Assembly: GCA_016584305.1 (NCBI GenBank)
Contig: JACEEZ010019119.1
Coordinates: 201,781 to 265,780 of the forward strand
DNA: 64,000 nucleotides
From: Chionoecetes opilio
Lineage: Eukaryota; Arthropoda; Malacostraca; Decapoda; Majidae
Reading direction: 5' to 3'
In this document: positions 34,273 to 45,427 of the stretch, piece by piece
Layout: the number at the start of each line of letters is the position of its first letter
Position numbering within the stretch: the stretch's first letter is position 1
The notes under the pieces: model-generated
What the model was told of the DNA's origin: nothing
The model's database searches: none
The model's input: the letters and a program-made list of their open reading frames with translations, nothing else
Translations under genes and position numbers: made by a program

Positions 34273-34400
34273 ATAAGAACATAATAACATAAGAAAATAA
34301 GGAAGCTACAAGAGGCCGTGAGACCTACACGAGGTAGTTCCTGTTACTTAACACTACCTACATCCACCTTTCATCCCCATCCATGAGTTTCTCTAGCCTC
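34273..34400 (-). repeat. L2/CR1-like LINE 3' end fragment
   Basis: Same ordered words as at 26798-26975, ending in CCCCATCCATGAGTTT. Confidence 0.65.
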
Positions 34401-34429
34401 TTATCTATAATATTATCTTATCTATCTAG

Positions 34430-34640
34430 GTCGAATACTAACGAAAATCGTATTGGAATTGCTAGACACCCACGACTCTGTCTAACACCACAGTCTAATG
34501 ATATTTACAAATACTATGCAAATACCAATGATAAGAAAAGTTAAAGATATTGCCATTTTATGTTTGGCAAAATATAAATGTTATAAATGCCTCTACTGCA
34601 GATTATGAAGCTTCTGAAATATTTTTTAGAAGACCAACAA
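34430..34640 (+). repeat. Dispersed repeat with open frame, copy 1 (partner 36366-36570)
   Basis: Shares AATGATATTTAC, TGTTTGGCAAAATAT, GCCTCTACTGCAGATTATGA and TTTTTTAGAAGACC with the partner. In one frame both copies encode ASTADYEASEIFFRRP, so the frame has been held in both, suggesting a coding source. No family recognised. Confidence 0.6.
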
Positions 34641-34744
34641 CAACTCCGTCTATATACGGGGAGGCCACGGCAGAAGTCTCCCATTTCCACACATCTATCC
34701 ACCTCATTCTCACATCCTACTGTCCTCACTCATCTCATGCATGA

Positions 34745-34745
<1 letters not shown>

Positions 34746-34815
<70 letters not shown>
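34746..34815 (+). repeat. (TC)n microsatellite
   Basis: About 34 uninterrupted TC units followed by ACACACA. Confidence 0.95.
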
Positions 34816-34821
<6 letters not shown>

Positions 34822-36365
34822 TACTCCAGCACTATCCTTCAATGTAACAGGGGTCATCCTTTCACACTCCCAACATCTATTGCTTTATGATATTCTCGTC
34901 TATCGTATCTCTCGTCCCCGTCGGCGAGAGTTCCAACTTTGCGCGTCACCGAGTGGAGCTATTATCCACGACTCAATATATATATCTAATAAGCTTTTAC
35001 CTGTGTTTATGTATACCAAACCTGACCGTAATCTAACGTAACAGTAACCTAACCGTTACTGGCAGAAATCACAACCTGGGGGGGATGGTGGGGCGGAAGT
35101 AAATAAGGAAATATTACCTTTATTGCCGCTTCTCATTTTTGGTGGGGGAGTCTCTTCCATTTGATAGTGTTTGATATTTTTCTTTAAATGAACTAAGGGA
35201 TTTATTAAGGCCTCATTAGTTGTGCAAGTAAATAATAAATATAACATGACCATGACAATCTTGACTCCCGATAGTGGGGAGAGCTATGCAGATCAGGGTA
35301 AATGTGGGTAAAAAAGTGAATAAATGAAGAAAATAGGTGATATATGGTATGGTGTGTGTTGTTCTCGGTAGCAGGGCGCGGAGACAAATGCCTCCTCCGC
35401 GCTCCGTCCCCCAAGAAAATATCTCCCTGGTTCAGGGCTGTCAACCCAAGCGCAGTTGTGGATCAACATAAGACCATATTAGCTCTCGATGGTGTTGTCT
35501 AAGGGCTATATTCAAGAATGCTCGTCAAATCCCGGCCGGTGGAGATTTTCCACCGTCGTACCTCCACTGGTCTCATCTACAAGAACTGCCCCGACTGGTG
35601 GATATTTGACAGGCGTACCAACACAAGCGAGCCCAAAGCGGCATCAGTATTTTGACTGTTTTATACATATCTAATACATTTTACTAGTGAAATTTATCAT
35701 TTCTGACATTAAAATAATAGCTAAGTTAGTGTTCGCCACTTGTCTGAGGCGTTGGTGCAGAAAAAATTGGCCTGAGTGATGCTTGCGAGTACATTTGAAC
35801 GGCCCGCCACCACTGCTCCACACAATGGCCACCTCCATTCTCCCGCCGCCGCCCGGCTTCCACACAAGTTAACACACCTATATAAGGCCTCCTGGACCTG
35901 ATTTTACCTTAATGATGACACATGTGCATTCACAGTGTATGGCTGTCACTCTCGGTTGTGTTGAAAACTCTCCTGTAATGGTCTGGGAAGAAATACGATG
36001 GAATAAGTGGAGAGTGGGGTGAAGGGGGGATGTGCAAGTTGTCGCCAATCAGCTGACTCAAACCTCCACCCTGAGCTCGACGCGTTGCGTCGTATTTTGA
36101 TTCTTGTATACCAAAAACCGATACAACGGGTGGAGAAAAATTCTTGAATATGGTATGGCCCTATGAATCGCGTTCTTGGCATTGGTACCACTTGCGTCTA
36201 AGATGGAAGCTCCACGTTACTCTCTCCCGAGTCCATGTTTAAAAAAGCGGCCGGTATCGGACGAATCTTTAAACGTGGACTTAGGCTAACCTAGGACAAA
36301 CCGTGGCTTTAGACAGGCATTTCCGTTCTTTAAACTTTTTCCGGGGGGGATTAGTCTTAACTTGA
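34816..36365. other. Unassigned
   Basis: No supported gene or element. Weakly inverted ATATTCAAGAAT words near 35508 and 36150 are not enough to call a TIR element. Confidence 0.35.
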
Positions 36366-36570
36366 TATAAAACTAACGAGAATAGTATTGGCAATGTTAG
36401 TCACCCAGACCCCTGTCCAACACTTGAGTCTAATGATATTTACGAATACCATGCAGATGCCAATGCTAAGACAAATTATCGGTATTGCCAATATTCTGTT
36501 TGGCAAAATATGAGTGTTATACATGCCTCTACTGCAGATTATGAAGCATCTGAAATATTTTTTAGAAGAC
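36366..36570 (+). repeat. Dispersed repeat with open frame, copy 2 (partner 34430-34640)
   Basis: Here the frame upstream of the shared peptide is longer (DIYEYHADANAKTNYRYC) and continues past the shared part. Confidence 0.6.
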
Positions 36571-36830
36571 CGCGTTTGGCGGCCTTTGAAATATGGTTTG
36601 TTTACCTCTCCTCGCTCGCCGAGTCCAGGCTATCAGCAACTAAAGTACATCACTTATACGACTATACAGCAGCACTTGCATTTAATTAATGGGAACAGAG
36701 GAGACTTTTATTCTTTTTTTGGTCATATAGTCTAGTCTACGCTAACAGCTGTGTAATGCCAGTATTACGTATAATGTATCCCGAGATGGGTAATGTCTTC
36801 AGAACAATTTATTTAATTATTACCTGTAAT

Positions 36831-36873
36831 AAACAACTGTACCTATGCTAAGTGAGCATAGGTACAGTTGTTT
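36831..36873. repeat. Perfect 19-bp-arm hairpin
   Basis: AAACAACTGTACCTATGCT, a 5-base loop, then the exact reverse complement. No T-run follows that would suggest a terminator or snRNA-type 3' end. Confidence 0.85.
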
Positions 36874-37402
36874 AGGTGGTGAATTTTATTCCTTATAACA
36901 GTTCTTTCATGTTCCTTTCTTTTTTTCTCCCCCCCCTTCTTTCTTTCTCCTTCCCTCGTTCGTTCCCCCCCAACCCCCCGGTAAAACCAACTCAAACCAG
37001 TTATATCTGCGGATATTTAAATTCGCGGAAGGTGTTTTCTCATGGAACACATTACTCCGAAGCCCAATAACAACGTTAATCTATTGGTCAACCCCATTCA
37101 ATTCTTAGGATATTTGAGAGTTCAGAGTACAGATCCTCCGTAAGCAATGGACCTCAAGAGTTTTCCGCGATAACGCTAAAATTATGAACGCCCTTTTCTT
37201 GCCTTAGAACATTCTCGAACAATCTTACCGTGAGAGAATGACGATCTCATAGTGATACCTCAGTGTATATGAAACAGTGGTGTGTCCCTCAGTGACTTCC
37301 ACGTGGAAATCAAAACAATTCTTTGAAACGGTGCTACGCTCTTCCACGACCACTCGTCTTGTGAAAGGACATTAAAACCTTTGTAGTGATGTGATACTTA
37401 AA
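36874..37402. other. Unassigned
   Basis: C-rich and T-rich tracts only; no gene recognised. Confidence 0.35.
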
Positions 37403-37721
37403 AATATTGACTTGATCAACAAAGACATGTCCAGGCGTCCAACGACAACAAATCCGTCTGTATTTATCATTAAAGGGTGAGGGGGGGGGGGCACGAAGTG
37501 GACAGTTATAGGTATGGTTTTGAGCATATATGATATACTAGCCGCAAAGCCGCCCTCCGGGCAGACTTTTTGGCTAGCTCCTGCGGAGGGCTATTGGTGG
37601 GCCTTCGGCCCACCACCTGCGTTTGGTGGGCCTTCGGCCCACCAAACACAGACTCTCCAGATAGCCCCTTCTAACTTTCATGAAATCATGAATGTAGAAA
37701 TGTATATTAACGCCAACCCAT

Positions 37722-37945
37722 TCACATCACCCCTTACCCATTCACTCACCCATTAACCATCACCCCCCACCCATTCACTCACCCATTACCCATCACCACA
37801 CACGCATTCACTCACCCATTACCCATCACCCCCCACCTATTCCCTCACCCATCACCCCCCACCCATTCACTCACCCATCAACCCACACCCATTACCCATC
37901 ACCCCACCCATTCACTCACCCATTACCCATCACCCTACATCAAGG
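37722..37945 (+). repeat. Minisatellite CATTCACTCACCCATTACCC, left arm
   Basis: Imperfect 25-30-bp units of CACCCATTCACTCACCCATT and ACCCATCACCCC. The mirrored array on the other arm is 38510-38940; further units occur at 52090-52165 and 52290-52372. Open frames of His/Pro/Thr across these arrays are artefacts. Confidence 0.9.
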
Positions 37946-38509
37946 TTTCCTCAATTCTCGCAACCCACTTTTTTTCACAATTCTCGCTAATAGGCTGCTA
38001 AAAAAAAAAAAAAAAAAAAAAGTGATCGGATCATCTCATAAGTGGGCTTATGACCTTCCCCTGGTCAACCTGATTCCAAAAATGTGCCATATGAGGTTTT
38101 TTGCGCCACGGGGGGCGGAACCTATACCACACCCACACACAGACAGACAGACAGACAACAGACACACTTTCACTTATATTATTATAGATGAGGGATTCAA
38201 TTTCGTACAGAAATGTCTTAACCACCCGTATATACCCCCATCTCCTGCTCAGAGGACATTTCTGTACGAAATTGAATGCCTCATCTATAATAATATAAGC
38301 GAAAGTGTGTCTGTCGGGTCTCTGTGTGTGTGTGGTATAGGTTCCGGGCCCCCGTGGCGCAAACACCTCATATGGCACATTTTTGGAATCAGGTTGACCA
38401 GGGGGAAGGTCTAAGCCCACGATGAGATGACCCGATCACTTTTTTTTTTCTTTTTTTTTAGCAGCCTATTAGCGAGAATTGTGAAACAAAATTTGGGTTG
38501 CGAGAATTG

Positions 38510-38940
38510 GGGAAGCCTTGATGTAGGGTGATGGGTAAGGGGTTTGAGTGAATGGGTGGGTGATGGGTAATGGGTGTGGGGTGATGGGTGAGTGAATGGG
38601 TTGGGGGTGATGGGGGATGGGTGGGGGGAATAGGTGGGGGTGATGGGTAATGGGTGAGTGAATGGGTGTGTGGTGATGGGTAATGGGTGAGTGAATGGGT
38701 GGGAGGTGATGGGTAATGGGTGAGTGAATGGGTGGGGGTGATGGGTAAGGGGTGAGTGAATTGGGTGTGTGGTGATGGGTAATGGGTGAGTGAATGGGTG
38801 TGTGGTGATGGGTAATGGGTGAGTAAAATGGGTTGGGGGGTGATGGGTAATGGGTGAGTGAATGGGTGGGGGGTGATGGGTAATGGGTGAGTGAATGGGT
38901 GGGGGTGATGGGTCATGGGTGAGTGAATGGGTGGGGGAAT
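38510..38940 (-). repeat. Minisatellite, right arm (reverse complement of 37722-37945)
   Basis: About twice as many units as the left arm, showing independent expansion. Confidence 0.9.
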
Positions 38941-39394
38941 ACATAAATTTCTACATCCATGATTTCAGGAAAGTTAGAAGGGCTATCTGGAGAGTCCATG
39001 TTTGGTGGGCCGAAGGCCCACCAAACACCAACCAACCCCAACCCCAACCCCAACCGAAGGCCCACCAAACACATCTCCGAAGGCCCACCAAACACAGGTG
39101 GTGGGCCGAAGGCCCACCAATAGCCCTCCGCAGGAGCTAGCCAAAAAGTCCGCCCGGAGGGCGGCTTTGCGGCTAGTATATCATATATGCTCAAAACCAT
39201 ACCCATAACTGTCGCAGATAGAAATTCTCGCCGACATCGGCGAGTGTTCCACTTCGTAACCCCCCCCCCCCCTTTAATGATAAATAAAGACGGGTTTGTT
39301 GTCGTAGGACGCCTGGACATGCCTTTGTTGATCAAGTCAATATTAGTAATTACTCCCCTCAACGCCCGTTTTCTTTGCCTTTGTTAGTAAACAG

Positions 39395-39533
39395 ATATTC
39401 CCTCATAAACAGACACTTGCCCACACGGCACCGGGCTGCGACTACCTCCTCGTGACGGCGGCCAACAACAAGGGAACCTTCGCGCCACACGTCATACAGG
39501 GCTTCGCGCTCAAGGTCGCCAAGAATAAGATCA
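39395..39533 (+). CDS. Candidate host exon: end of a fibronectin-III-like domain (sidestep-like receptor)
   Basis: A pyrimidine-rich acceptor (TTTGTTAGTAAACAG|ATATTC) opens a 139-nt exon ending A|GTGAGT. An alternative acceptor 18 nt later (AAACAG|ACACTT) keeps the same frame. The peptide contains GCDYLLVTAANNKG, the F-to-G strand pattern of a fibronectin type III fold (Y-x-L-x-V-x-A-x-N-x-x-G), then FALKVAKNKI. This order just before a membrane helix matches sidestep-like immunoglobulin-superfamily receptors of arthropods. GC-rich third positions contrast with the AT-rich surroundings. The exon ends in phase 1 and fits the exon at 41095. Upstream Ig-domain exons are not visible in this window. 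Family name is inference. Confidence 0.55.
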
Positions 39534-39623
39534 GTGAGTCGGGAACGGTGGGAGGGTAGGAAAGGAGGAGAATACATAGCTATGGTTTTGATGCTAGTAA
39601 TTTAATACTAGTGGTGGTAATAG

Positions 39624-40414
39624 CAGAGCTGGGCGGAGCGGAAACGAAAGCGCAAAAGCGCAATTTGCGCTCCATATAAAAGATTTGCGCTCTGCGCAAA
39701 ACGCCGAAAATTTTCGCTTTTGGAGTTTGCGCTCTCGATATTTTATAAGTCCGCAAATGCGCAAACTTAGCAGAAAAACTTTGCCGAGAAACTCAAATGA
39801 CGTAAAATCAAAAAATTAAAAGATACGTCAAATATAGCATTTATATTTAAGTTTACTTTTTATCTAAAAAACGCTGCAGAAAAGAGCAAGCTCATGCCAC
39901 GGTCGAGTGTGGCACAGAGAGCTGCAAGCAGTACGAGCCAGTGCCTTCGTAGCCTCTGTCAGTGGTGGGTGTGTGTGTTGCTCGCTCCACCACTCCTTTT
40001 CTATTAGTCTCTAACTAACGGATTCATTCGGTAAGCATGTCAGATCGTCCTACGGAATGAACGAGGATATTCAGGATAACAACTGATATTTACCACCAAT
40101 CGAATAATCAGTAATCAGTTTGTGAATAATATCTCCATAATGTTATAATTTATAAATATTTGTAGTTTACATGCAATGTACGTGTGCGACTTTGGCATTT
40201 CTGCTGTTGGCTGTTGCGCCATATCGGAATGATTTGCAGACTAAAAAATTGAGGTTTGCGCTTTAACTTTTTGTTTGCCCCTCTAAAAAGTTTTATTTGC
40301 GTCTAGTTTTTTTTGCGCTAGAAATTTACGCTTTTGCGCTTTGCGGACTCGATTCGCGAAAATTTCCGCTTTGCGCTTTGCGGACTAAGGAAAAAAATTG
40401 CGCGCCCAGCTCTG
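39624..40414. mobile_element. hAT MITE with perfect 8-bp duplication
   Basis: The ends CAGAGCTGGGCG and, inverted, CAGAGCTGGGCGCGCAAT are flanked by GGTAATAG on both sides (39616-39623 and 40415-40422). Subterminal regions are dense in GCGCAAA/TTTGCGC words. Length 791 bp, no coding capacity. It lies in the intron between the two candidate host exons. Confidence 0.9.
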
Positions 40415-40460
40415 GGTAATAGTAGTAATGATAATGATGGTGGTGGTAATGATAGCATAC

Positions 40461-40486
40461 TCCTGTGTGTGTGTGCGTGTGTGTGT

Positions 40487-40518
<32 letters not shown>

Positions 40519-40537
40519 TTATGTGTGTGTGTGTGTA

Positions 40538-40581
<44 letters not shown>

Positions 40582-41020
40582 TTGTGTGTGGGTGTGTATG
40601 TATGTGTTGTTTTGTGTGTGTGTGTGTGTGTATGTGTGTTTGTGGTGTGTGTGTGTGTGTGTGGTGTGTGTGTGTGTATGTATGTGGTTGTGTGTGTGTG
40701 TATGTGTGTGTGAGTTATGTGTGTGTGTGTTTTTTGTGTGTGTGGTTTTGTATGTGTGTGTGTGTGTGCGTTTTATGTGTGTGTGTGTGTGTGTGTGTGT
40801 GCTTTATGTGTGGTGTGTGTTTTTGCGTGTGTATGTACGTTTATATGTGTGTGTTGTGTGCGTGGTGTGCGTTTGTGTGCGTGTATGTGGTGTTTGTGTG
40901 TGTGAGTTTATGTGTGTGTGTGCGTTTGGTATGTGTATGTGTGTGTGCGTGTATGTCGTTTATATATGTGTGTTGTGTGTGTGTGTGGGGCTGTGTGGTG
41001 TGTGTGTGTATGTGTGGGGT
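40461..41020 (+). repeat. (GT)n microsatellite, about 560 bp
   Basis: GT repeats interrupted by GTAT and TTT. Cys/Val-rich open frames of more than 200 codons here are artefacts of the repeat. Confidence 0.95.
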
Positions 41021-41094
41021 AATAAAGAGTGATTTCGATAATAAAATTTTAAAATTTGACGAGATGATGTAGGTTATGTTTTTCCCTTGGTCAG

Positions 41095-41280
41095 ACAACT
41101 CCAGCGCCGCCCACGCCTCCCCGTTGCTGGCCATGTTCGTGGGCGTGGTCACTGGCTTCGTGTTCATCCTCACCGTGCTGGCCGTAGCGACGCGATCTCG
41201 GTGCCGACGCCGCCATCACAACCCGAACGCCCTCCCGCTCTCCCACCACAACACACTAGGAGAGGCGGCCGGAGATGCGA
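41095..41280 (+). CDS. Candidate host exon: transmembrane segment of the same receptor
   Basis: Acceptor CCCTTGGTCAG|ACAACT and donor GCGA|GTAAAC bound a 186-nt exon, phase 1 in and phase 1 out, matching the exon at 39395-39533. It encodes a short polar stalk (NSSAAHASP), a hydrophobic helix of about 23 residues (LLAMFVGVVTGFVFILTVLAV), then a stop-transfer cluster (RSRCRRRHH) and a cytoplasmic start. This is the classic layout of a single-pass type I receptor. The intron in front holds a hAT MITE and a GT microsatellite. The cytoplasmic exons downstream are not recognised in this window. Confidence 0.6.
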
Positions 41281-41499
41281 GTAAACACTCGTAATGAGGG
41301 AATGTTGGGATCAGTGAGGCCAAAGTAACTAAGATGTATAAATATACTAAGAGTGAGGCAAGGATTCGCGCCGACGTTAATACAGCGAGGATGTGGTGTG
41401 CGGGGTTGTTCTCTTTCGTGTGTTTATTAAACTCCGTCTCTTTCTCCAACTCTCCCCCTTCCTTGACCTTCTAATTTAGCATCTGTTCTACTTCTCTTA

Positions 41500-41503
<4 letters not shown>

Positions 41504-41547
<44 letters not shown>
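41504..41547 (+). repeat. (AC)n microsatellite
   Basis: About 21 AC units directly before the dispersed repeat at 41549. Confidence 0.95.
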
Positions 41548-41548
<1 letters not shown>

Positions 41549-42030
41549 TGGGCACCAAAATTAAATTTGTAACTACATTATTTGTGATTTTATGGACATT
41601 TTGGTAATTTTGAGAAAGTCAAATATTTCGCGATCGACGATGGCCGCCATACGAACCCCATGGGACATTAGTTGACAGTGTTAACATTGATTTTTGTTTT
41701 CTAGACATATTTCTACATCTAAAAAAGTAGGTCTCATTAAATTGTTCAGGGGGGTCCACTGGACTACTAGACTATATTGATCATTACTCAGTCATGGCTT
41801 CTGCGTCTCTTTCTGCTGTACAGGAAAATATGATCTATGATTATTGCGGGCGAAAATACTTCTGTCACTTGAGTGATACTGAGAAACAAATGGCTGGAAT
41901 CTTTAGCAGCCAAGTCAGTATTAAAGTTTGGTCTGCTCCATGAATTTGTGAGAAATCACAAAACAAATTGTGAGAAGAGCTTCTTGCTCTCCCTACTAAC
42001 TATGTAGTGTTTGGGAAAAGGCGTCGATCC
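41549..42030 (+). repeat. Dispersed repeat, 480 bp, copy 1 (partner 48373-48857)
   Basis: Nearly identical to the partner, both starting TGGGCACCAAAATTAAATTT. It contains a short frame from ATG near 41794 (MASASLSAVQENMIYDYCGR, then KYFCHLSD), closed by TGA in both copies. Beyond 42030 this copy continues to about 42290 with a second frame (EGFHASQVFQ, then EKIQALTG). The partner is cut off at 48857 by a BEL/Pao element. Probably the 5' part of an unclassified mobile element. Confidence 0.75.
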
Positions 42031-42299
42031 CATGACAAGTATCAAATTTGATGGCGATGCATCATCCTTGAGATGTACACCCAGGCAACTTATAGATGAG
42101 TACTCAACAGATGGTAGCCACCATCCTGAGTGAGGGATTTCATGCATCCCAAGTGTTTCAAAGCGAGGACGACGAGAGGGATTGTCTCGATACTTATTCT
42201 CTCAAGGGTAAAGTCGTTGAAAAAATTCAGGCCTTGACTGGCATTGCGGTTTTCGAGTACCCAAGGCTACCAGAAACTGTGCCCCTGTGAAACAAATAA

Positions 42300-44250
42300 T
42301 TCCTGGCCCTTGAAAAAGCCTTCACAATTTTAGCAACATTTTCTTTCACCGGATTTACAAGAAACTTTGTTCATAGTGGCTTTTGCTGATGGTGATCACG
42401 AATCTGGTCTTCGTTTTCCGATATTAGGTTCTAAAATAAAATTTTGAGCCTTTGTAAGCTTATTTACCCCAGTAAATATATTTTGTACGCCCTTTCAAAA
42501 CGAAACTATGCTTCTGTGAGAAAATTATATAGAACATGTATTATTGATCTTCGGAAAATGTACAATTGGTATTGAGATCATTTTTACGTCTGTATGATAA
42601 TACAACGACCAATTTTTAGGCTGCTAATAATGGTCAAAATACTACTACCTTTATTGCGTTTCCCTATTTGTTACTATGTAATTATTAACCTTAGACCAAA
42701 TATGCCTTGAATACTTTTTGTTAAGCTCAAAGAGATCTACCCTAAGCAACTATCCGTTTGTTTTTTGCTTATAACAATCTCGAGTTATAACAAGTTTTTT
42801 TTATTTTGCGCAACTTTGTGATTTTCACTTTTCAGCAGCTTATTGACGCACCATACATCTATCTTTTATCCGGCAAACATTTCTTTTATGTCGTGATGGA
42901 GAACATTTTTGCAGGAATCGTATGCTACTATTAAAAATGTAAATTTATTATCAACAAGAGTTTGACGCATGCATGACTCCGTCACCTTGATTCCTGGAAT
43001 ATTTTTTTCGGGAAATATGCCGTAAAAACACTTAATGCGTTCATTTCTCAATTGAATTTTAATCTGTTTACACCACAGGAAAGCCTGTTGAAATCGGGAT
43101 TTTTTCTTTCTATAACGTTTTCTGAAGAAAAAAATCCGGTTTTTGAGATAATAGAGAAACATTGCTTTTTCCCATTTCCCGCAGCCTCGTACTGATACAT
43201 TCCACGGCTTAACCGTTTTTTTTAGGGAACAAAGGCGCTTCAGTCTCTCAGATTCCGTGTCAGAGACTAGAACCTAGGCGTGCGAGCTCTCTCTGGTAAG
43301 GCTCCCTCCCCACCCTGGATAAATCATACGCTTTCATGCTCTATAAATAGTCATCGTAGGGAACACTTGATTTAACACTAATAATTATTAACAACGACAC
43401 GATATACAATTGTTATTAACCTCATTTTTACGTATGTATATTAATAAATTTCTATTTATGACTGTTTTTTACAATAGATGGCCACATTTTCTCGAGTTTC
43501 AGATACATATCATATGATTGCAAAGACACATTTCATAAAGTACATCTATTTGCTCTAGAATGTTTCCTTTGTTACAGATTGGTATACGCGCTAGGGTATT
43601 TGACTGCCAGCACCAAAGCCATATACACAGGTCTGCCATGGGGCGGAGCAGAGTTGATTCCGTGACGTCAGCGCGAGTCGCCCCTCCCACTGTCTTCCCT
43701 ACTCACTGTACTCAGGCTCTTCAGCCCTGTTCTGCTTCCCTAAAAAACCGGAAAAAGGAAAAAACCGGAAAGCCAGAACCTGTCATGCCCTGCCACCTAT
43801 AGCTACATGTACTAGGTAGACAAGGAAGGCCAAATTTTAACAGCAAAGCTACGCTACCTTTATTTACAACTATAGGATTCGTACAGTAATTGTATCTCAT
43901 CGAGTGCGCTTATATTAATTCACATTACTGTGTAACGAGACGCAAAAGATATACGTAAAAAGACAGTGAAGGTGAGAAATAATGTATAAATAATGAGAAC
44001 AAAATGAGGTCGCTACATGGTGAGATATGCCGAGCTGCCTCTTGACTGAGGAATGGCAGCTAGGCTGCTTCCTGACGGAGAACAAATCATGTCGCTACAT
44101 GGTGAGATGCATTACACCGATATTGTGGAGGGACAGGCTGCCACCTGACGAAGAACAACAGGCAGTTGAGAGAGGCCGCTGCCTCAGCTGTGGTCTCGCT
44201 TCCCCGTGATTGAGTAACAAGCAGGTTGCTTGTTACTTCATACTAACGGT
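42300..44250. other. Unassigned
   Basis: No supported gene. A short duplicated phrase (GTCGCTACATGGTGAGAT near 44010 and 44090) is the only repeat noticed. Confidence 0.35.
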
Positions 44251-44252
44251 TG

Positions 44253-44560
44253 CGGAATTGCGCAATTACAGATGCCTGAAAAAATTGCGGAATTGCGACT
44301 TGCGGACCGCCAAAATTTTAAAGCGCAATCGCAATAACTTGCGGAATGGGTAATTCGGTTGCAGAATTGCGCAATTACGGATGCCTGAAAAAAATGCGGA
44401 ATTGCGACTTGCGGACCGCCAAAATTTTAAAGCGCAATCGCAATAACTTGCGGAATGGGTAATTCGGTTGCAGAATTGCGCAATTACGGATGCCTGAAAA
44501 AAATGCGGAATTACGGGTTGCGGACCGCCAAAATTTTGAAACGCAATCGCAATAATTGTG
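44253..44560 (+). repeat. Three tandem 105-bp subterminal repeats
   Basis: Units run GCGGAATTGCGCAATTACnG, ATGCCTGAAAAA, TTGCGGACCGCCAAAATTTT, CGCAATCGCAATAA. The first two are almost identical, implying recent duplication. Confidence 0.85.
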
Positions 44561-45151
44561 ACGATCACCACCTTCAAAATGACAAGTGCCCGAGCGAACA
44601 TAAGTTCCCACCAAATATGGTGGAGACGACACTGCCAACTGCCAATGAGCCGTGTTTTTGTCGTCCAAGCACCGTCTTGGATTACGAAGACCACTCCAAT
44701 AACACTTGCTGAAATGTGTGTTATACTGCTTTGTGATATTGTTTGCAATGTTTTGGACTGATTATTATTTCGGCCCCTACCAAGCTTGTTGTGTTTTTGT
44801 CGCAGAAACCAATCAGTTTTCAATTGCGAGAAAAAACGGTCTTCGTACCAAGACCAAGCAAGCATCGTCCAAGCATCGCTAGCTAGTGTTGTAGCTAGTG
44901 TAGCACAGTCACTCACTCAGTCAGTGCGTTCTGGGACTTGGGATTGAGAGCGTGTACGCTCACTACGCTGGCCGTGTGTGTGATTACTGATTTATCCTAC
45001 ATATACTGTTGTTGTGTTAGTGAAGTGCTAAGATTGCACAAATTAGACAATAGACACTGGTTACTGGCAGTGGTAGTGGTTAGTAACCACTAACCTTTGT
45101 CTATTGTGGTTAATAAAGGGGTTTTTATTAACTTATATATAGGATAACAAT

Positions 45152-45391
45152 AGGCTTAATAAACGGCGTTTAGTAAATAAACGGCTATTTTTGCTTCTGT
45201 CTAATTTGTAATTTCAGTAATTTCAAATTTGTCTTATATTTTGCAGATTGTGCTCATATAATTAGCGTTTACTAAACTCTAATTATATGAGCAAAATCTG
45301 CAAAATATAAGACAAATTTGAAATTACTGAAATTACAAATTAGACAGAAGCAAAAATAGCCGTTTATTTACTAAACGCCGTTTATTAAGTC
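45152..45391. repeat. Long hairpin, about 110-bp arms, nearly perfect
   Basis: The left arm (TTAATAAACGGCG...CAAATTTGTCTTATATTTTG) is mirrored by the right arm, with a loop of roughly 15-20 bases around GCGTTTAC. It lies 36 bp before the first coding exon of the hAT element. Confidence 0.85.
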
Positions 45392-45427
45392 TATTTTTGC
45401 TTCTGAAAATTAGCAAATTTAACCAGA

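Larger units (their letters stand above)
37403..39344. repeat. 1.94-kb palindrome (fold-back element)
   Basis: The outer ends AATATTGACTTGATCAAC and GTTGATCAAGTCAATATT are exact mirrors, and symmetry continues inward. In order from each end: GGACGCCTGGACATG, a G-run, a TATACTAGCCGCAAAGCC block, a CCTTCGGCCCACCA block, a minisatellite, a poly-A/T tract, and a CAATTTCGTACAGAAATG core. The spacer is about 27 bp (38219-38245). The two arms differ in the length of the minisatellite. Block sequences recur without the palindrome at 51918-52372. The element ends 50 bp before the candidate exon at 39395. Confidence 0.8.

Noticed and set aside
35500..36155. TIR element suggested by facing ATATTCAAGAAT words
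   Set aside because: Similarity stops after about 12 bases and no target duplication is seen.
36831..36873. Terminator or small-RNA gene from the perfect 19-bp hairpin
   Set aside because: No promoter-like elements, no T-run and no known RNA fold; reported only as a repeat.
38411..38944. Minus-strand His/Pro/Thr-rich frames of 150-177 codons
   Set aside because: Translations of the CATTCACTCACCCATT minisatellite in the palindrome arm; both frames are open only because the unit lacks stops.
40334..41072. Plus-strand frames of more than 200 codons rich in Cys and Val
   Set aside because: They are translations of a GT microsatellite; alternating CV/VC residues carry no protein signal.
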